This document shows, in pieces, positions 48,703 through 60,481 of a DNA stretch of 64,000 nt. A program made the translations under genes and the position numbers. Source of the DNA: Nematostella vectensis (Eukaryota > Cnidaria > Anthozoa > Actiniaria > Edwardsiidae); NCBI RefSeq assembly GCF_932526225.1, contig NC_064035.1:5889501-5953500 (forward strand), written 5' to 3'. Within the stretch, counting starts at the first letter, position 1. Each line of letters opens with the position of its first letter. The notes below the pieces were generated by a model, which worked only from the letters and a program-made list of their open reading frames with translations, did not search any database and was not told where the DNA came from.

Positions 48703-51700
48703 TTACATGAAGGTTGGATCGCACTGGTCTAGCGCCGTCAGGAGGTCGCTACCTTGCAGGAGATTACACGATTGTACAGGCGCATTCACCTCGGCATCGC
48801 TTTGGGTTACATAGGGGAATAGAGCTTTCACGCCCGTCAGCATATCGTTCGTAATGTAACCATTGCGGCGGATGGCGTCCGGCAAGAACCTCTTCCGCGA
48901 CAGGATGGGCGAGGGCCCGTTGGAAAGACTCTTCTGCGCTGTCTGTTGGGGGATGGTGACCCTTCGAACATGCAGTAGCTCGTCTCCATCTAACCACGAA
49001 GGCATCACAAGCGGGGAGTCGGCGAACGAGATCTCTTCCAACAGCCCGCTATCGCACATGAGCGCCGCATCACCGGTGGGTGGGGGGATGTACGGCGCGC
49101 GGTTCTGCAGCTCGTTCGACTCGTCAACCGCCTCACTCTCCTCGCTTTCCTTGCTGTCCTCCGTGGACTCCTCTGAGCTGGGCATGGACTCGTCCTTGGG
49201 GTCGGGAGACAGGCGGGGCGTGTCCATCCCCCTGTCCGCGTCCCGTGAGTTGTTGTAATGGTCCCACGTGGAGCGATCGTACTCTTGTTGCTGCTGGATC
49301 ATGTCTTCCCACGTGACGGGTGTCACTTCCTGGAAGTTCATGTGTTCGCAATCCATCTCGATGCAGCTGCAGTCGCGGCTGTCGTTTTCTTCCTTGATCT
49401 TGCAGGGCGTAAAGGACGGCTCCGATTTCACTTGAGTGCTCTTTGCCTCTTTAGCCATGTTTTTCCTGGCTTTGGCTTGCTCCTCCAACACGATTGTCTC
49501 TTTTAAGGGCAACGGGGGCTGTTGGCCTTCCTCGGTCTTGATGATGGTTTCTAGGGCGAGTGCACTAGGGACAGGGTTTATCTGCTCTGTTGCAAGCAGC
49601 GCCGAACTATCCTGCTTTCCGCTGTAGAAATGAAGAAATAAAGTTGAAAATCAAGAATGTAATAGATGGAAATTTGATATATACTAGTCCCGAATTCGAG
49701 GCGACGAGAAGGGAAGGGAAAAAAGAGGGGGGAGGAGTGGGGAATAATAGTGCTGCACCATGTACCGAATAATATACCTAAAGTGCAGCCCACTCTTTTC
49801 GCGGTGCTCAACGGCCGCGTACTATTGTCGTGGGCAGAGGACCTTGCAATTTTGCAGTTTCTGAGGTATCGAGAATAGATGCTACATTTTCAAGATTGGA
49901 GTCCGGCCTGTATTAATGTACCTTGGCCTTTATTAAAAGCATGACCAAATCGCATATTTATGTTTATCAAGCAATATGTCCGTATTATAGTAAAATGTTT
50001 GTATGCTGCCTTCAACAGTCGAAATAGTTTGGAACGAATCCACTGCCTAGACAATGATGCGTACGTAACAAAGCATTCGTAACTTCAGCGAGATCATACT
50101 TGGTGCATAAGGGAAAACGATATATCGACGAGGCAATATTTGATGAAGTAACAACATTCTTAATACTAGACAATGTCATGCGCATAAACAGAGGGCACCC
50201 CCCCTCCCCCGGCAACCAAAAAGTAGTCCATTTCTAGGACCATCAAATCCTATTCTTTTTCCATATGTTACCTATGACTGCCCCCCCCCCCCCCCCCCCC
50301 CATTCCCCGCCAGAAATCCTGGGTACATGCCTAAATATTGGGACAAATAACGAGGTAGGCAGTTGGAACTTACCCTAGAACATAGTTAATGCAGAATACG
50401 AATTGGGGCTGACAAGTCTTGCTATCGTAAACCACGTTAGCTTTCGTCTGTAGCCACACCCAGCCACCTCCCCGGACCATGAAGCGGTAGTACTTGCTGA
50501 CCGACTGTCCCTTGGTCAAAACTGAAAACACATCAATAACATGTTACCCGTACGCTTTTCCGGGACAATAAACCCATCTTAACTGGAGTCATCATTGGAT
50601 GCCAAAAACACGCAGGGGTTAAGTTAGATGTATTTCCCACTTTCCCTCTCATTCTTTTACCACTCAATCCTCTCCTTTGCCACAGGAAATGTTACAGATA
50701 AGAAACGCCTAGGCTAAAAATGATCAGCTTCAACTTTATACTTTAAGCTTCTTTGCAACTGCTTATTAGTTCAACTAAGAGACCATTACTGGGACAAAAC
50801 CTTGTCCCGTTAGTTAAAGGCGATTGAACCAATACTTACGCATTTTATGAGTATTGAGCACGTTGTCTAAGTCTGCAGCATGATGGAAGCTATACCACGA
50901 TTTGCCTATCATCTCCTCTCTAGTGTAACCCAGCAGGCTGGATACCCTGTGGTGAATGCCATTACAAGGACACAGTTTAAAAATTGATACAAAGCATTTG
51001 CCTAGAATATAAATATATATAAATATGCTTTTTTCTGCAGGTCTCGGTAAACTTTGAGTTATTTACATGCAAAAAAAATTGTAACGTTTCTCAGCTCAAA
51101 TGTGCTAACTACCCAGGAGATATGGTATGACTAGAAACACTAGACAAGCTGTCAAATTACTAGTACTACACTACTGTGTAGGCGTGGTGGAATTGGGGAC
51201 ATAAAGCTACATAAGATTGAAAGTGTGAACACTTCTTCGGAGCCTAGAGGTGAGAGAACCTACACTAGAACACACAAAGCCACCATTGTTTTAATTGGTA
51301 ATGGTGTCACATGTACTCAACACTATACCCACCGGTCATCACACTGGAGGAATTTCATGTCCAACATGTGACGACTAGTAAATGTTCCCCGATCCAGAGG
51401 TACCTCGAATGTGGTAGCAAACATCAGAGGTACAGCAATGGCGACCAGGAAGAGGGGGACTTTCTGTTCCTGGCCTTCTTTATTGATGATCGTCTTGTAC
51501 TTCATGCTACCAGTGCAGTGGACCACCTGTGATTTCACCATAAATCAAAACACATCTGCAGGTTATTCATTTCTTGACATCTTTTATAAAATACATTGGA
51601 TTGTATGTGCACTATGATTCAGAGTTGATAACATTAAGAACCCAAAGGTCCCTATTGAGACCTTTTTAAAACCTTTTTAAATATAAAAACAAATAAATTA

Positions 51701-54700
51701 AAAAAAAAAAATACAATAAAACTTCTAGCTTTTTTATTAAAATTTTTCTTCCTCTGTATGTACATGACGGAAAAACCTGCCCACTGCAAAGAGATGCTAT
51801 AGAAGTCAGGATTTCGTACAATTGCTGTTGTTTCCTTGCACTCCATACTGATTTTCTCTATTACAAAACACTTATCTGTGGGGGCAAAACACATCTTCAA
51901 GATTTTGGCCTTCTCAGAAAATGTTTTATTGACGATTCTTTTGCTTTTCCAATCCTAAAGGAGTCTGGAAAATTATCAAATCGCTTATGGGTACTGATGA
52001 GAAAACAGAAAAACGCTCCACTTGTAATCTGAGTGCCAATGATTTTAATGTACATTTTACATCCATTGCTGATAGCTTGAGAAATCTACTACCAAGTGTA
52101 CCGTTTGACATCTCAAAGCTGGAGCACTTTGTACTTTCCAGAAAGGACCCTGAAACTGTTTTCTCGATACCGCGAATCCCTATTGGTTTTACAATTAATT
52201 GTCTTCAAACTTTGAACTTAAGGAAAGCTATGGGTATCGATAAATTCAGTGCAAAGATTCTTAAGCTGGCGGCACCTATAATTGCACCCTCAATTTCAAA
52301 GCTGATGAACTACTCTATCGAAAGTTCCGAGTTTCCAAAACGATGGAAAACGGCCAAAGTTACCCCTTTATATAAATCTGGTGATCATATGGACAAGAGT
52401 AACTACCGCCCTATATCCGTCTTGCCCATCCTGTCTAAGCTTCTTGAGAGACATGTTCACAATCATTTTTATGATTATCTTGTCGAAAACAAATTATTAT
52501 ATGCAAGTCAATCTGGGTTCCGCAGGCATCATGGAACTGAGACAGCATTAATTAAAGTAGTAGATAATCTCCTCTTTCAATTGGATAAGAACTGTGTAAG
52601 TGGTATGCTCCTTATTGATTATCGAAAGGCTTTTGACATGGTTGACCATATTATCTTGATGTCAAAGCTGAAAGCCTATGGTTTAGACAAGAACACTACG
52701 TCATGGTTTGAATCCTATCTACGGGGAAGGCGACAATTTGTTTCTATTGACGGCGTGGACTCAGATCTTTCTGTTATACAACATGGAGTTCCTCAAGGAA
52801 GCATTCTTGGCCCTTTGCTTTTTGTTTTATTCATCAACGATCTTCCTTTTCATATTAGTTCACCTAAAGTGAAGATAGATCTTTATGTGGATGATACTAC
52901 TATCTCGTTTTCAACCGATGTCAATAATACTTCCAATTTAGAGAACACTCTTAATTCAGTGATGAGGGATGTGGAAGTATGGACCAATTGCAACAAACTT
53001 CCAATAAATGAGACGAAGTCAAAATCACTACTTGTGACTGGTAAACGCCTTGGAGAGAAAGCACCACACAGTAAATTATCCATTTCGACATCTAATGGAA
53101 ACACCCTTGAATCAGTGGAATCAGTAAGACTCCTTGGACTGGATGTGGACAGTAAATTGACCTTTTCGGATCACGCTGAAAGGACATACAAGAAAATTGC
53201 AGGAAGAATCGGCGTACTAAATAAGATCAAAGGTTGTCTACCCCTCAAACAAAGAACAAATTTCTATAATGCCATGATCAAACCTTTGTTTAGCTATGCT
53301 GGGACTGTTTGGCAAACAGCATCAACTAAGGATTGTTTGTCAAGATTTCTAACTCTACAAAAAAGAGCTGCACGTCTAATACTCAACGCTGAACCCAGAG
53401 CACCCTCAGTACCGTTGTTTAATAGACTTCAATGGCTGCCTTTCTATCTGGACAATCACATCTCAATGTGTTCTATTCTCTTTAAAAGGCTACAACTGAT
53501 GGTGCCCGAATATCTAATTGAAACTCTTAAGCTGAACAATACACTTCATAATAGAAATACTCGTTTCTCAGGACTGAATTTTATAACTCCAAAGTATACT
53601 AGAAAAACCGAAGGTGGGAAAACGTTTACAGTAAATGCCATCCGTAAATGGAACAATTTAGAAGCCAGCATAAAGAAACTGCCTAATATAAGCTCTTTTA
53701 AGAACGCTCTCCGTCATAAATATCTTAATGAACAATTACTTTTAAATCATTTTAATATTTCGAATTAACTCATATTTTATTTTATTTATTCAATCTTTTT
53801 TTTTTTTTTTTTTTTTTCCTTTTGGTCTGGGTGGGAATAGTATTTTTATAATTTGTATTGTAAATAGAGATTTTATATATATATATATATATATTTTATA
53901 TTGTATTATTTGTATGTATGAGTTTTGAGGGCCACAAGTTTACTAGTGTATTACACTATTAAGTGCCACCCTCTGTAAATAAAGTTATTATTATTATTAT
54001 TATTATTATTATTTTTATGAGTGCTGGAACGAAAGTTATAAATTTGAAATGAACTTTACAAAAAGTTTCATCAAAAGTTCAGTCTGATTTTATTTAGTTT
54101 GCTATTACTTGCAAAATAGCTCAAGAAATTATATGCCTTAATTTGGCATGAAATTAGCTTTATTTGAAATATTATTCTGTCATGTCCATTTTACATTGAT
54201 GTCTGGGGGAAATGTTTATCTTACTCTGTAAGTTGATGCCCGGAGGTTGACATTTTTCCCTCTGCTTGTTAGTGTGCTCTTCATGCGCAAAAAGAAAGAC
54301 TTGTAGTGGTCGCTGCTGTCAACACGTTTTGAGCCTGCTTTCAAGTTGTTACTCATCATGAAGACAGAGTCAGAGCAAAATAAGCCATCAAAGATCTCCA
54401 TGTCTTCTAATGGGATCCGACCCCCAAGTTGATTGGCAAGTTCCTCATGGTCGCAGGGATGAACATACTTGTACAAACTGTTGCCAGTTACCTCGATCTA
54501 GAGAAACAAAAAGAAGATTTGTAACTTAAGTAGACAGAATTTGTTACTTCTATAGACAGGAAATCACATCCATCTATACATGAAATGGTTCCTAAAATGC
54601 CACAAAAAGTGGAGTTAACAGTGAAGATATATAACTGAAGTACAGTAGCAGTAGGTTGAGGTACAGTAGCATTTTCTATTGGCTTTACCTGTGAGAGTCC

Positions 54701-57700
54701 CAAGTAATAAGTGACATTTTCAGAGATGTACAAGCATTGTCCATCTTGGGCTATAACATACACAAACCCATCTAAAGCCTGCAAGAGATAAACACTTGTT
54801 TAGTTAGTATTGTTTATGTGATTTTTAGTAACAAAAAAGGATTAAGTCTGACCTGAAGCAACTGTTTGTCAAACAAAGAGGATTCTTGGAAGTTAAGGGC
54901 ATACACATTGGGTACATCTGTGGGGAGAATATCACAAAATACAGTAAGTGCTTTCATTTGATGAAAAAAAACAGGTGAAAATAGTACAAAAAAGTGGGTC
55001 AATTCTTATTGAAGCATCATCAAATATTACATAACCATTCTCCATGATACCTATAACTGCCCCCTACCCAACCACACACACACGCTCCCTCAGTAAATCC
55101 TGGGTACACACCTTATCATTAAAGGGATGGAAGAGAGAAAGATTATTGCCATGAATACCTTGGTTCATCATCGTGCTGAGGAGCCGTTTGATCTTGATGT
55201 AACTGTTTGTTAGCCTCATGATGCAAAGCCGGTCCAGCTGACTTGATATGGATTTGGGCAAGGGTAGCTGATGTGACAATTCCGCAAACTCGTCATTCTG
55301 CTGTCCTCTTCTGGACCTGGCTGCATCTCTTGATTTGCACTTTTTTTGAACATCCCTATAATAAACCACAAATCAAATCAAACACATATTCTAGTGTGGG
55401 TAGGTTTAATCAATGGCTCTCCCTAGTGCTTCTCTGTGTTGCAGTTTAGTCATAGTTTTGGTTACTCACGTTCTTCTCAGCACAAATACAAACAAACAAA
55501 TGCAAAAACCCAGAGACATGAATTGGCAAGGAAAGTTCTAAAACAAAGACAGAGCTATAGATACCACAAAATCCTTCAGACCATATGGATGAATTCCAAC
55601 AAAAACTATGTTTTATGTGATCGTATCATCAACAAATGTGAAAAGAGATACCTGGTCAAAGTAAAGGGCCAAATTGATTGCATAGGAGAACTCCAGAGCC
55701 TGTCATTTAACACTGACTTAAGGCATCTTCCACCATCTTTTTTTGTCACACATTTGTTTGACCAAGCGAGAGAGACAGGTGCAGAGTCTGGCGCAGGGCC
55801 AATACGACGGCCCGTTGTATTTGTCCAATCACAATCAAATTTTCAAGTAGAACAGAACAAGACAACGGTCGCCGTTTCACAGACAGACTTTCCCAGGGTA
55901 AAGTTCAGTTGTCAACCCAGGCTTCTCCCCCCCACCCCCACCCCCACCCACACCAAAATAAATAAATAAATAAACACTGTCCAAAAATAAAAAAAGTCCA
56001 ATTTCTATTTTCATCTTCCATTTCTGCATCTTGTCAGATGCCCTGTGTAGATCTGGACCAACCCTTCTAGCTGTCTGTTGACAGTGTCAATCATATAGAG
56101 GCTGCCAATTAAGAGGTCTCTCTATGGAGGTTCTACTAGCTAAGAGCAAGATTATATCCAGGAAGTTGTTGTGTAATTGCAAAAATTGGACTTTAAACTC
56201 AAAAAGTTTATGCATACTAAAGAAGTTAATTAAATGAGTTGAATACCAGTTTTTTGTGTATTGTATCAAACTTAATTAGCAATATTCTTACGGAGTGTCT
56301 AGATACCCGAGAGCTGGGAACGCATGGCCAAATACTAGCTACCGGGCAACTTTTATATATATATATATTTTAATAGTAATATGAATCATATTTATCAATT
56401 CAAATCCATGTAGTACTGTTTAAAACTTAGAAGTGATTCTGATGCAAGAAGCTTTTGTTATTTAGAGCGATTTGCAAAGGCTGGGCATACCATATCAAAG
56501 AAATTCGAGTTGACACTTGAATTTCTTTATTTCGAGCGAACCAACCTCACAGGAACGATTGTCAAAACACTACATTCCCGACAGCCTGAAAATATAGAGG
56601 GAAGGCCAAGTAAAACAAAGACGCTTATCGTCCCCACTCACATTCTTTTTTGGGGCCGCATCATTTTTTTTTTGTTATTTCTGCTGCTTTTTTGATTGTT
56701 TGTTCCCCAGAAGTTCAATTATGATTGTTTCTTGAATCAAGCTTTCAAGTTCTTAGTAATGTTACATGTTTATATATTCACAGATATTGTTCTTTGGGTG
56801 ATTAAAAAAAAAAAAAAAAACCTGTCGGGTATGTAGTGTTTCGACAATCACTCTTGTGAGGTTTATTTGCTTGAAACTTTCCGAAGTGTTGACTAGAATT
56901 TCTTAGTTATGGTGTGCCCAGTCTTTGCGAATCGCTCTAAATAATAACAAATGCTTTTGCATCGGAATTGCTTACAAGTTTTAAACAATACTACATGGAT
57001 TTGAATGGATAAATATGATTTATATTGCTATTTTAAAAAATATATGAAAGTTGCCGGGTATATAGTATTTGGGCATGCGTTTTTGGCTATCGGGTATCTC
57101 GACACTTTGGTATTCTTATCATCGTCAATAGAATTTTACACAAGGCCAAATATTTTGGTCAATTAGCCAATATTATTCACTTCTACTTGATATATCTAAA
57201 GATAAGCTATGATTTTCAAAAAACAGAACACGTACTTGTATCAAACCACGACTCTGTTTAAAGCCATTATCAGGTTTTACATACCCCCGTAACACCCCCT
57301 GCGTCATAACCAAAAAAAAAAGAGGATCGGATTACCACGCACACGGAACCAGGCCTATGCAATGACGACGTATAAATGAAGACGTATAAAAAAATATCCC
57401 CAATATGGAGAAAGGTTACATAAGAAGTCAATGAAGAATACTCTACGTGTATCGTTGTTATGAGAAAAAACAACAGACCTTAAGAATAAAACCCTTATAT
57501 CTTTAGCGTTTGCATACGCTTATACATACCAGTATGGTATGATGAAAGACAATAAAAGTCATAGAAAGGCTACATAGTAATAATTGAAACTACTACATAG
57601 ATCACTTTAAATTCACTTGTTTTAAATCCTTACACTTTGAACAAAATTCTAACATTTTCCGATGTCAAATGATTTTCACCAAATCAATAAGTATATAAGT

Positions 57701-58077
57701 AATGTCTCTACGGCTAACGCGTCAATAACAATGGTCTACAAACATTCAAAATGTGCACGAGAAAACAACAATAATACATCCTAAACATACACCAGAAGGT
57801 TACGGATCGAAATTAATAGAATTGTCAACACGTGAAGAACAATTTTTAGCTTTTTAAATGCGAACGAGGAAATCTAACACCTTTCGATCGAAGGTCGATC
57901 GATGAAGCGCATCTTTACGGATCGTGTTTGGTGCTAAATTATTCCAGTAGGAACATTCTTAACACAATAAATAACTACATCATTAACTACGAACAACAGT
58001 ACAGTGACCAGTTGAGGCGCTATTTGTGTGAAATTATGGCTTACTCACCGGCTTTTTCGTGGTCCTTTACTTGCCAT
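48703..58077 (-). CDS. HIF1A: hypoxia-inducible factor alpha, bHLH-PAS (9 exons)
   Basis: Oxygen-regulated transcription factor that pairs with ARNT on hypoxia response elements. Exons, from 5': 58049-58077, 55159-55355, 54853-54917, 54689-54778, 54225-54497, 51333-51526, 50840-50946, 50374-50521, 48703-49621; phases agree and give 673 residues (human 826). Exon 1 encodes MASKGPRKS plus two bases, and exon 2 completes the basic region ([10 protein letters not shown], ~18-27) and helix-loop-helix. PAS-A spans ~85-217 ([32 protein letters not shown]), and PAS-B ~235-365 ([42 protein letters not shown]). The degradation-domain site reads [10 protein letters not shown] with the proline at 544. 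The C-terminal activation domain ends EVNAPVQ, with Asn647, then [14 protein letters not shown] retrotransposon and a foldback transposon lie in introns. Which vertebrate paralogue is closest cannot be judged. Confidence 0.94.
50270..50332. repeat. poly-C dispersed repeat, copy 2 (HIF-alpha intron 8)
   Basis: A run of about 21 C, then CATTCCCCGCCAGAAATCCTG and GGTACATGCCT. The right end matches the family described at 6821-6912. Confidence 0.6.
51957..54017 (+). mobile_element. 5'-truncated non-LTR retrotransposon (CR1/L2-like), in HIF-alpha intron 5, antisense
   Basis: LINE-type element inserted opposite to HIF-alpha transcription. Family-like sequence begins near 51957 (KGVWKIIKS in frame upstream of the ATG at 51987) with a stop at 51930, so the endonuclease and any ORF1 are missing. 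The reverse transcriptase reading frame is open to 53768. The 3' end carries AATAAAGTTATTATTATT, a (TTA)n tail typical of this group. An AT microsatellite lies at ~53873-53893 inside the 3' UTR. Truncation at the 5' end is the usual outcome of target-primed reverse transcription. Confidence 0.9.
51987..53768 (+). CDS. reverse transcriptase of the non-LTR retrotransposon (partial ORF2)
   Basis: 593 codons from the first in-frame ATG, with no internal stop or frameshift. RT blocks appear in order: [18 protein letters not shown] (residues ~137-155), [13 protein letters not shown], the metal-binding [14 protein letters not shown] (~210-223), [19 protein letters not shown], and the catalytic LYVDD box (~302-306), in which Tyr-Val replaces the more common Phe-Ala. 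The C-terminal part ([20 protein letters not shown]) matches the region after the RT in CR1/L2-type elements. The ATG is unlikely to be the native start because sequence similarity runs upstream of it. The apurinic endonuclease domain is absent, so this copy is not expected to be autonomous. Confidence 0.9.
   Translation: MGTDEKTEKRSTCNLSANDFNVHFTSIADSLRNLLPSVPFDISKLEHFVLSRKDPETVFSIPRIPIGFTINCLQTLNLRKAMGIDKFSAKILKLAAPIIAPSISKLMNYSIESSEFPKRWKTAKVTPLYKSGDHMDKSNYRPISVLPILSKLLERHVHNHFYDYLVENKLLYASQSGFRRHHGTETALIKVVDNLLFQLDKNCVSGMLLIDYRKAFDMVDHIILMSKLKAYGLDKNTTSWFESYLRGRRQFVSIDGVDSDLSVIQHGVPQGSILGPLLFVLFINDLPFHISSPKVKIDLYVDDTTISFSTDVNNTSNLENTLNSVMRDVEVWTNCNKLPINETKSKSLLVTGKRLGEKAPHSKLSISTSNGNTLESVESVRLLGLDVDSKLTFSDHAERTYKKIAGRIGVLNKIKGCLPLKQRTNFYNAMIKPLFSYAGTVWQTASTKDCLSRFLTLQKRAARLILNAEPRAPSVPLFNRLQWLPFYLDNHISMCSILFKRLQLMVPEYLIETLKLNNTLHNRNTRFSGLNFITPKYTRKTEGGKTFTVNAIRKWNNLEASIKKLPNISSFKNALRHKYLNEQLLLNHFNISN
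55060..55112. repeat. poly-C dispersed repeat, copy 3 (HIF-alpha intron 2)
   Basis: C-rich CCCCCTACCCAACCACACAC, then CAGTAAATCCTGGGTACACACC. The right end belongs to the same family as 6821-6912, but the left end has lost its long C run. Confidence 0.5.
55443..55899 (+). CDS. orphan exon-like open frame, unknown, antisense in HIF-alpha intron 1
   Basis: The open frame is flanked by a good acceptor (TCTGTGTTGCAG ending at 55442) and a donor-like AGG|GTAAAG at 55899-55900. The predicted peptide is mixed and non-repetitive (for example [20 protein letters not shown] and [20 protein letters not shown]) and does not match a family I recognise. No companion exons are evident upstream or downstream on the plus strand. 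It could be one exon of an unknown gene, a decayed retrogene, or part of a mobile element; a C-rich simple repeat follows directly. Confidence 0.3.
56237..56268. repeat. third copy of the CAGTTTTTGGTGTATTGTAT core
   Basis: GAGTTGAATACCAGTTTTTTGTGTATTGTAT, in the pieces GAGTTGAATACCAG and TGTATTGTAT, matches the element at 8294-8340 and, inverted, that at 9700-9862. It abuts the left target-site repeat of the foldback transposon at 56283. Confidence 0.6.
56283..57118. mobile_element. foldback DNA transposon, 820 bp, with 8 bp target-site duplication
   Basis: The element occupies 56291-57110 and is flanked by TATTCTTA on both sides (56283-56290 and 57111-57118). Its two arms are inverted repeats of about 290 bp (56291-56587 and 56821-57110), imperfect but collinear. 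The outer ends read CGGAGTGTCTAGATACCCGA and, from the other side, CCAAAGTGTCGAGATACCCGA. The 230 bp centre shows no transposase. An 8 bp duplication fits hAT-type or P-type integration. It lies in HIF-alpha intron 1 and is non-autonomous. Confidence 0.85.
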
Positions 58078-59398
58078 ATCTCCGTAAAGCTTAGAACGTC
58101 TTGGGCGCTAGTTGTAAAATAAGGGCAATCGCAGAGTTTTTAGCACCAACTGCAGTAGAAGCGCAGATCCCAGCTACGGATTGTGTTATTGAGTCTTCGA
58201 GTTTTGGAGAACGTTTTTCTTATATGTACTAAAAAACAATCGAGGTTTTTATTACGATGCTTGCCACGAATTCACCATCTCCAAAATTGCTTTGGAACCT
58301 GCAAAGCGAAAGAACGACATGTTACTTAGAAGCAATATTTTTCCTTTAATTTACAACTATATCTTAAAAAATCACGTATAAAAAAGATAGCAAAAGGTTA
58401 ATGTAAGTTTAGAGGACTTACCGCGAACATATGATTTTGAAATATGACTTTTCTCCGGTAAAATAAATACCCCCTTGAAAATTTCTAGCAATGGTGTCAG
58501 ACTTTCGTCGCTCTCGTTCGACGTAACAGCGAGACAGCGAGCCAAAAGAGCGGATACGTGCTTCTGATATATTTGCATTCATTAGCATACATTATCTGAT
58601 TGTTTTTCTTACCGGCATGCATTGCGTTTCTCTAAAACCTTTGAAGTGTTATTTTGCCTTTTTGTTTTTATCCCAATCCAACAATACTAGTTATACAAGT
58701 TATACTTTTTTTTCAAGGAATCTATTGCCTCGAAACTCGGACGTGCGAAGTTGAACGCCCTTGTATTTCGGAACCGCAGGGGATAGCCGCGTAAACAAGG
58801 TCTGCAATGCATAAAAGTGAATAAACACAGTAAAAAGAAGTGTAACAGATAACAGTGCCAAGCCTGTAACAGTACAGGGAAGGGGATCATTTTATCGTTA
58901 TATCGAAAAGACGAAAAATCTCGATGTTAAGGTATTTGAGGAAACAAAATATCTTTATTCAAATTCGTCAGCATAAGACCCTATCTCCCCCCTCCCCCCC
59001 AAAAAAAAAAATAAAAGAAATAAAATTAGAATGGATGACAAGTAGGCGGAATAATGAGGCGGTTTTGTAAGGCTGTAAATGCTATTGTGTAGGAGCAATT
59101 TACACCAAAAATACAAATGGGTCAAACTGCAATACATATTTGCCTCCTCTTGCGTATATATCGTTGACGTTATATCGAGATGTTACTCTTGGTGCACGAG
59201 ATTGTTGTCGTTATACCGAGAATATTGTTATTTATACCGAATATCGTTATAAGGGATGTGTAGAGACGTTAATTTGGCTTACAGGTTAGTAACTAGAATG
59301 TTGGCCCCTACGACCTTTGGACATCCAAAAGGCGAATACCATTTATTCCTCATATGAGATTTATTCATCATCTTATTTCATTATACCTAATACTGTGC

Positions 59399-59456
59399 AA
59401 ACCCCCCCCCCCCCCCCCCTCCCCTCTTCCCCCAGTAAATTCTGGATACGCGCCTG
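59399..59456. repeat. poly-C dispersed repeat, copy 4
   Basis: A run of about 20 C, then TCCCCTCTTCCCCCAGTAAA and TTCTGGATACGCGCC. The right end is a diverged form of CTGGGTACGGGCC. Confidence 0.55.
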
Positions 59457-60481
59457 GCAGTTCATGGACCATCTGTATACTGTTGTAAGGGGTGAACGAG
59501 GTCAAATTGCATGCGGGACGGGCGGGAGGTCACAATACGAACGGCTGGTTGCTGGTTCACAGTAGCGTTTATTGTAAGGACAAGCTCATTTTAGCGAGCA
59601 GGGAGGTATTCAAGCTCGTTCTAGGAGGTAACGATCAGACGATTCTCAGAAGGCGAGGCTGATAGAAAAGAATCCTTTCTAGACCTCTTCCTTGACTAGG
59701 GATTGTCTTCACGCAGCCAACAGAACTTACTCGATAGCCTCCGCCGCAAGCTGTCGTTATTACAAGTGTAATATGTTTTACAATGAACTCCTATTTATAT
59801 TGACTAATTAATTATTCTGCGATAACTGGTTTGACTGCTCTAACATAAGTGATGCAAGAATTGCAAATTGATGTTGATCTAAGGGAACAGAACAATTTCA
59901 CAATTGAGGATTATTATAGTAAGAATCCGTCGATGTTAGAATAACAATCAATTGACTAGAAATAATCATTTAATAAAATACTACAGAATAATGAGGCTGA
60001 GGAATACGTTTGGCTTGTCCGAAATGTCTGTAAAGTTAATGTTTATCTAAAGTAAACGATAAACTGGTTTTGGCATAGGTCACACTACGCATGACCTGTA
60101 TGACTAGCAGGTGCATACTTAGTATTCAGAATGAAAGGTGAAAAGGTGACAAGAGGTCAATATTGAAATCCGGTGAGCGAACTAGGATTTCTAGAATATT
60201 TATTTATGAGATGCTGTAGAATAGTCGCTCAACAATACAATAGGAGGTATACCGGGTAATAAATATGCTTGTTTTATTACGTTCTGACTTATACAGAGTT
60301 GAAGCGGTGTCAATCATATTATTTACAATGGTTATAGCAACATTTGGCTATCGCGAAAATTGCTCACGACTGCTACATGCTAATCAGTCTTTCAATCATA
60401 CGCCAAAAAAGTATATGCAGGGGCTCATAAGTGTATGACCTTTTTTAACAAGAGGGTACTATGCACTCGAAGCTTGCTATT

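Noticed and set aside
48863-49351. Overlapping Ser- and Pro-rich frames on both strands opposite the last HIF-alpha exon
   Set aside because: Shadows of the HIF-alpha reading frame, whose C-terminal activation domain fixes the true frame.
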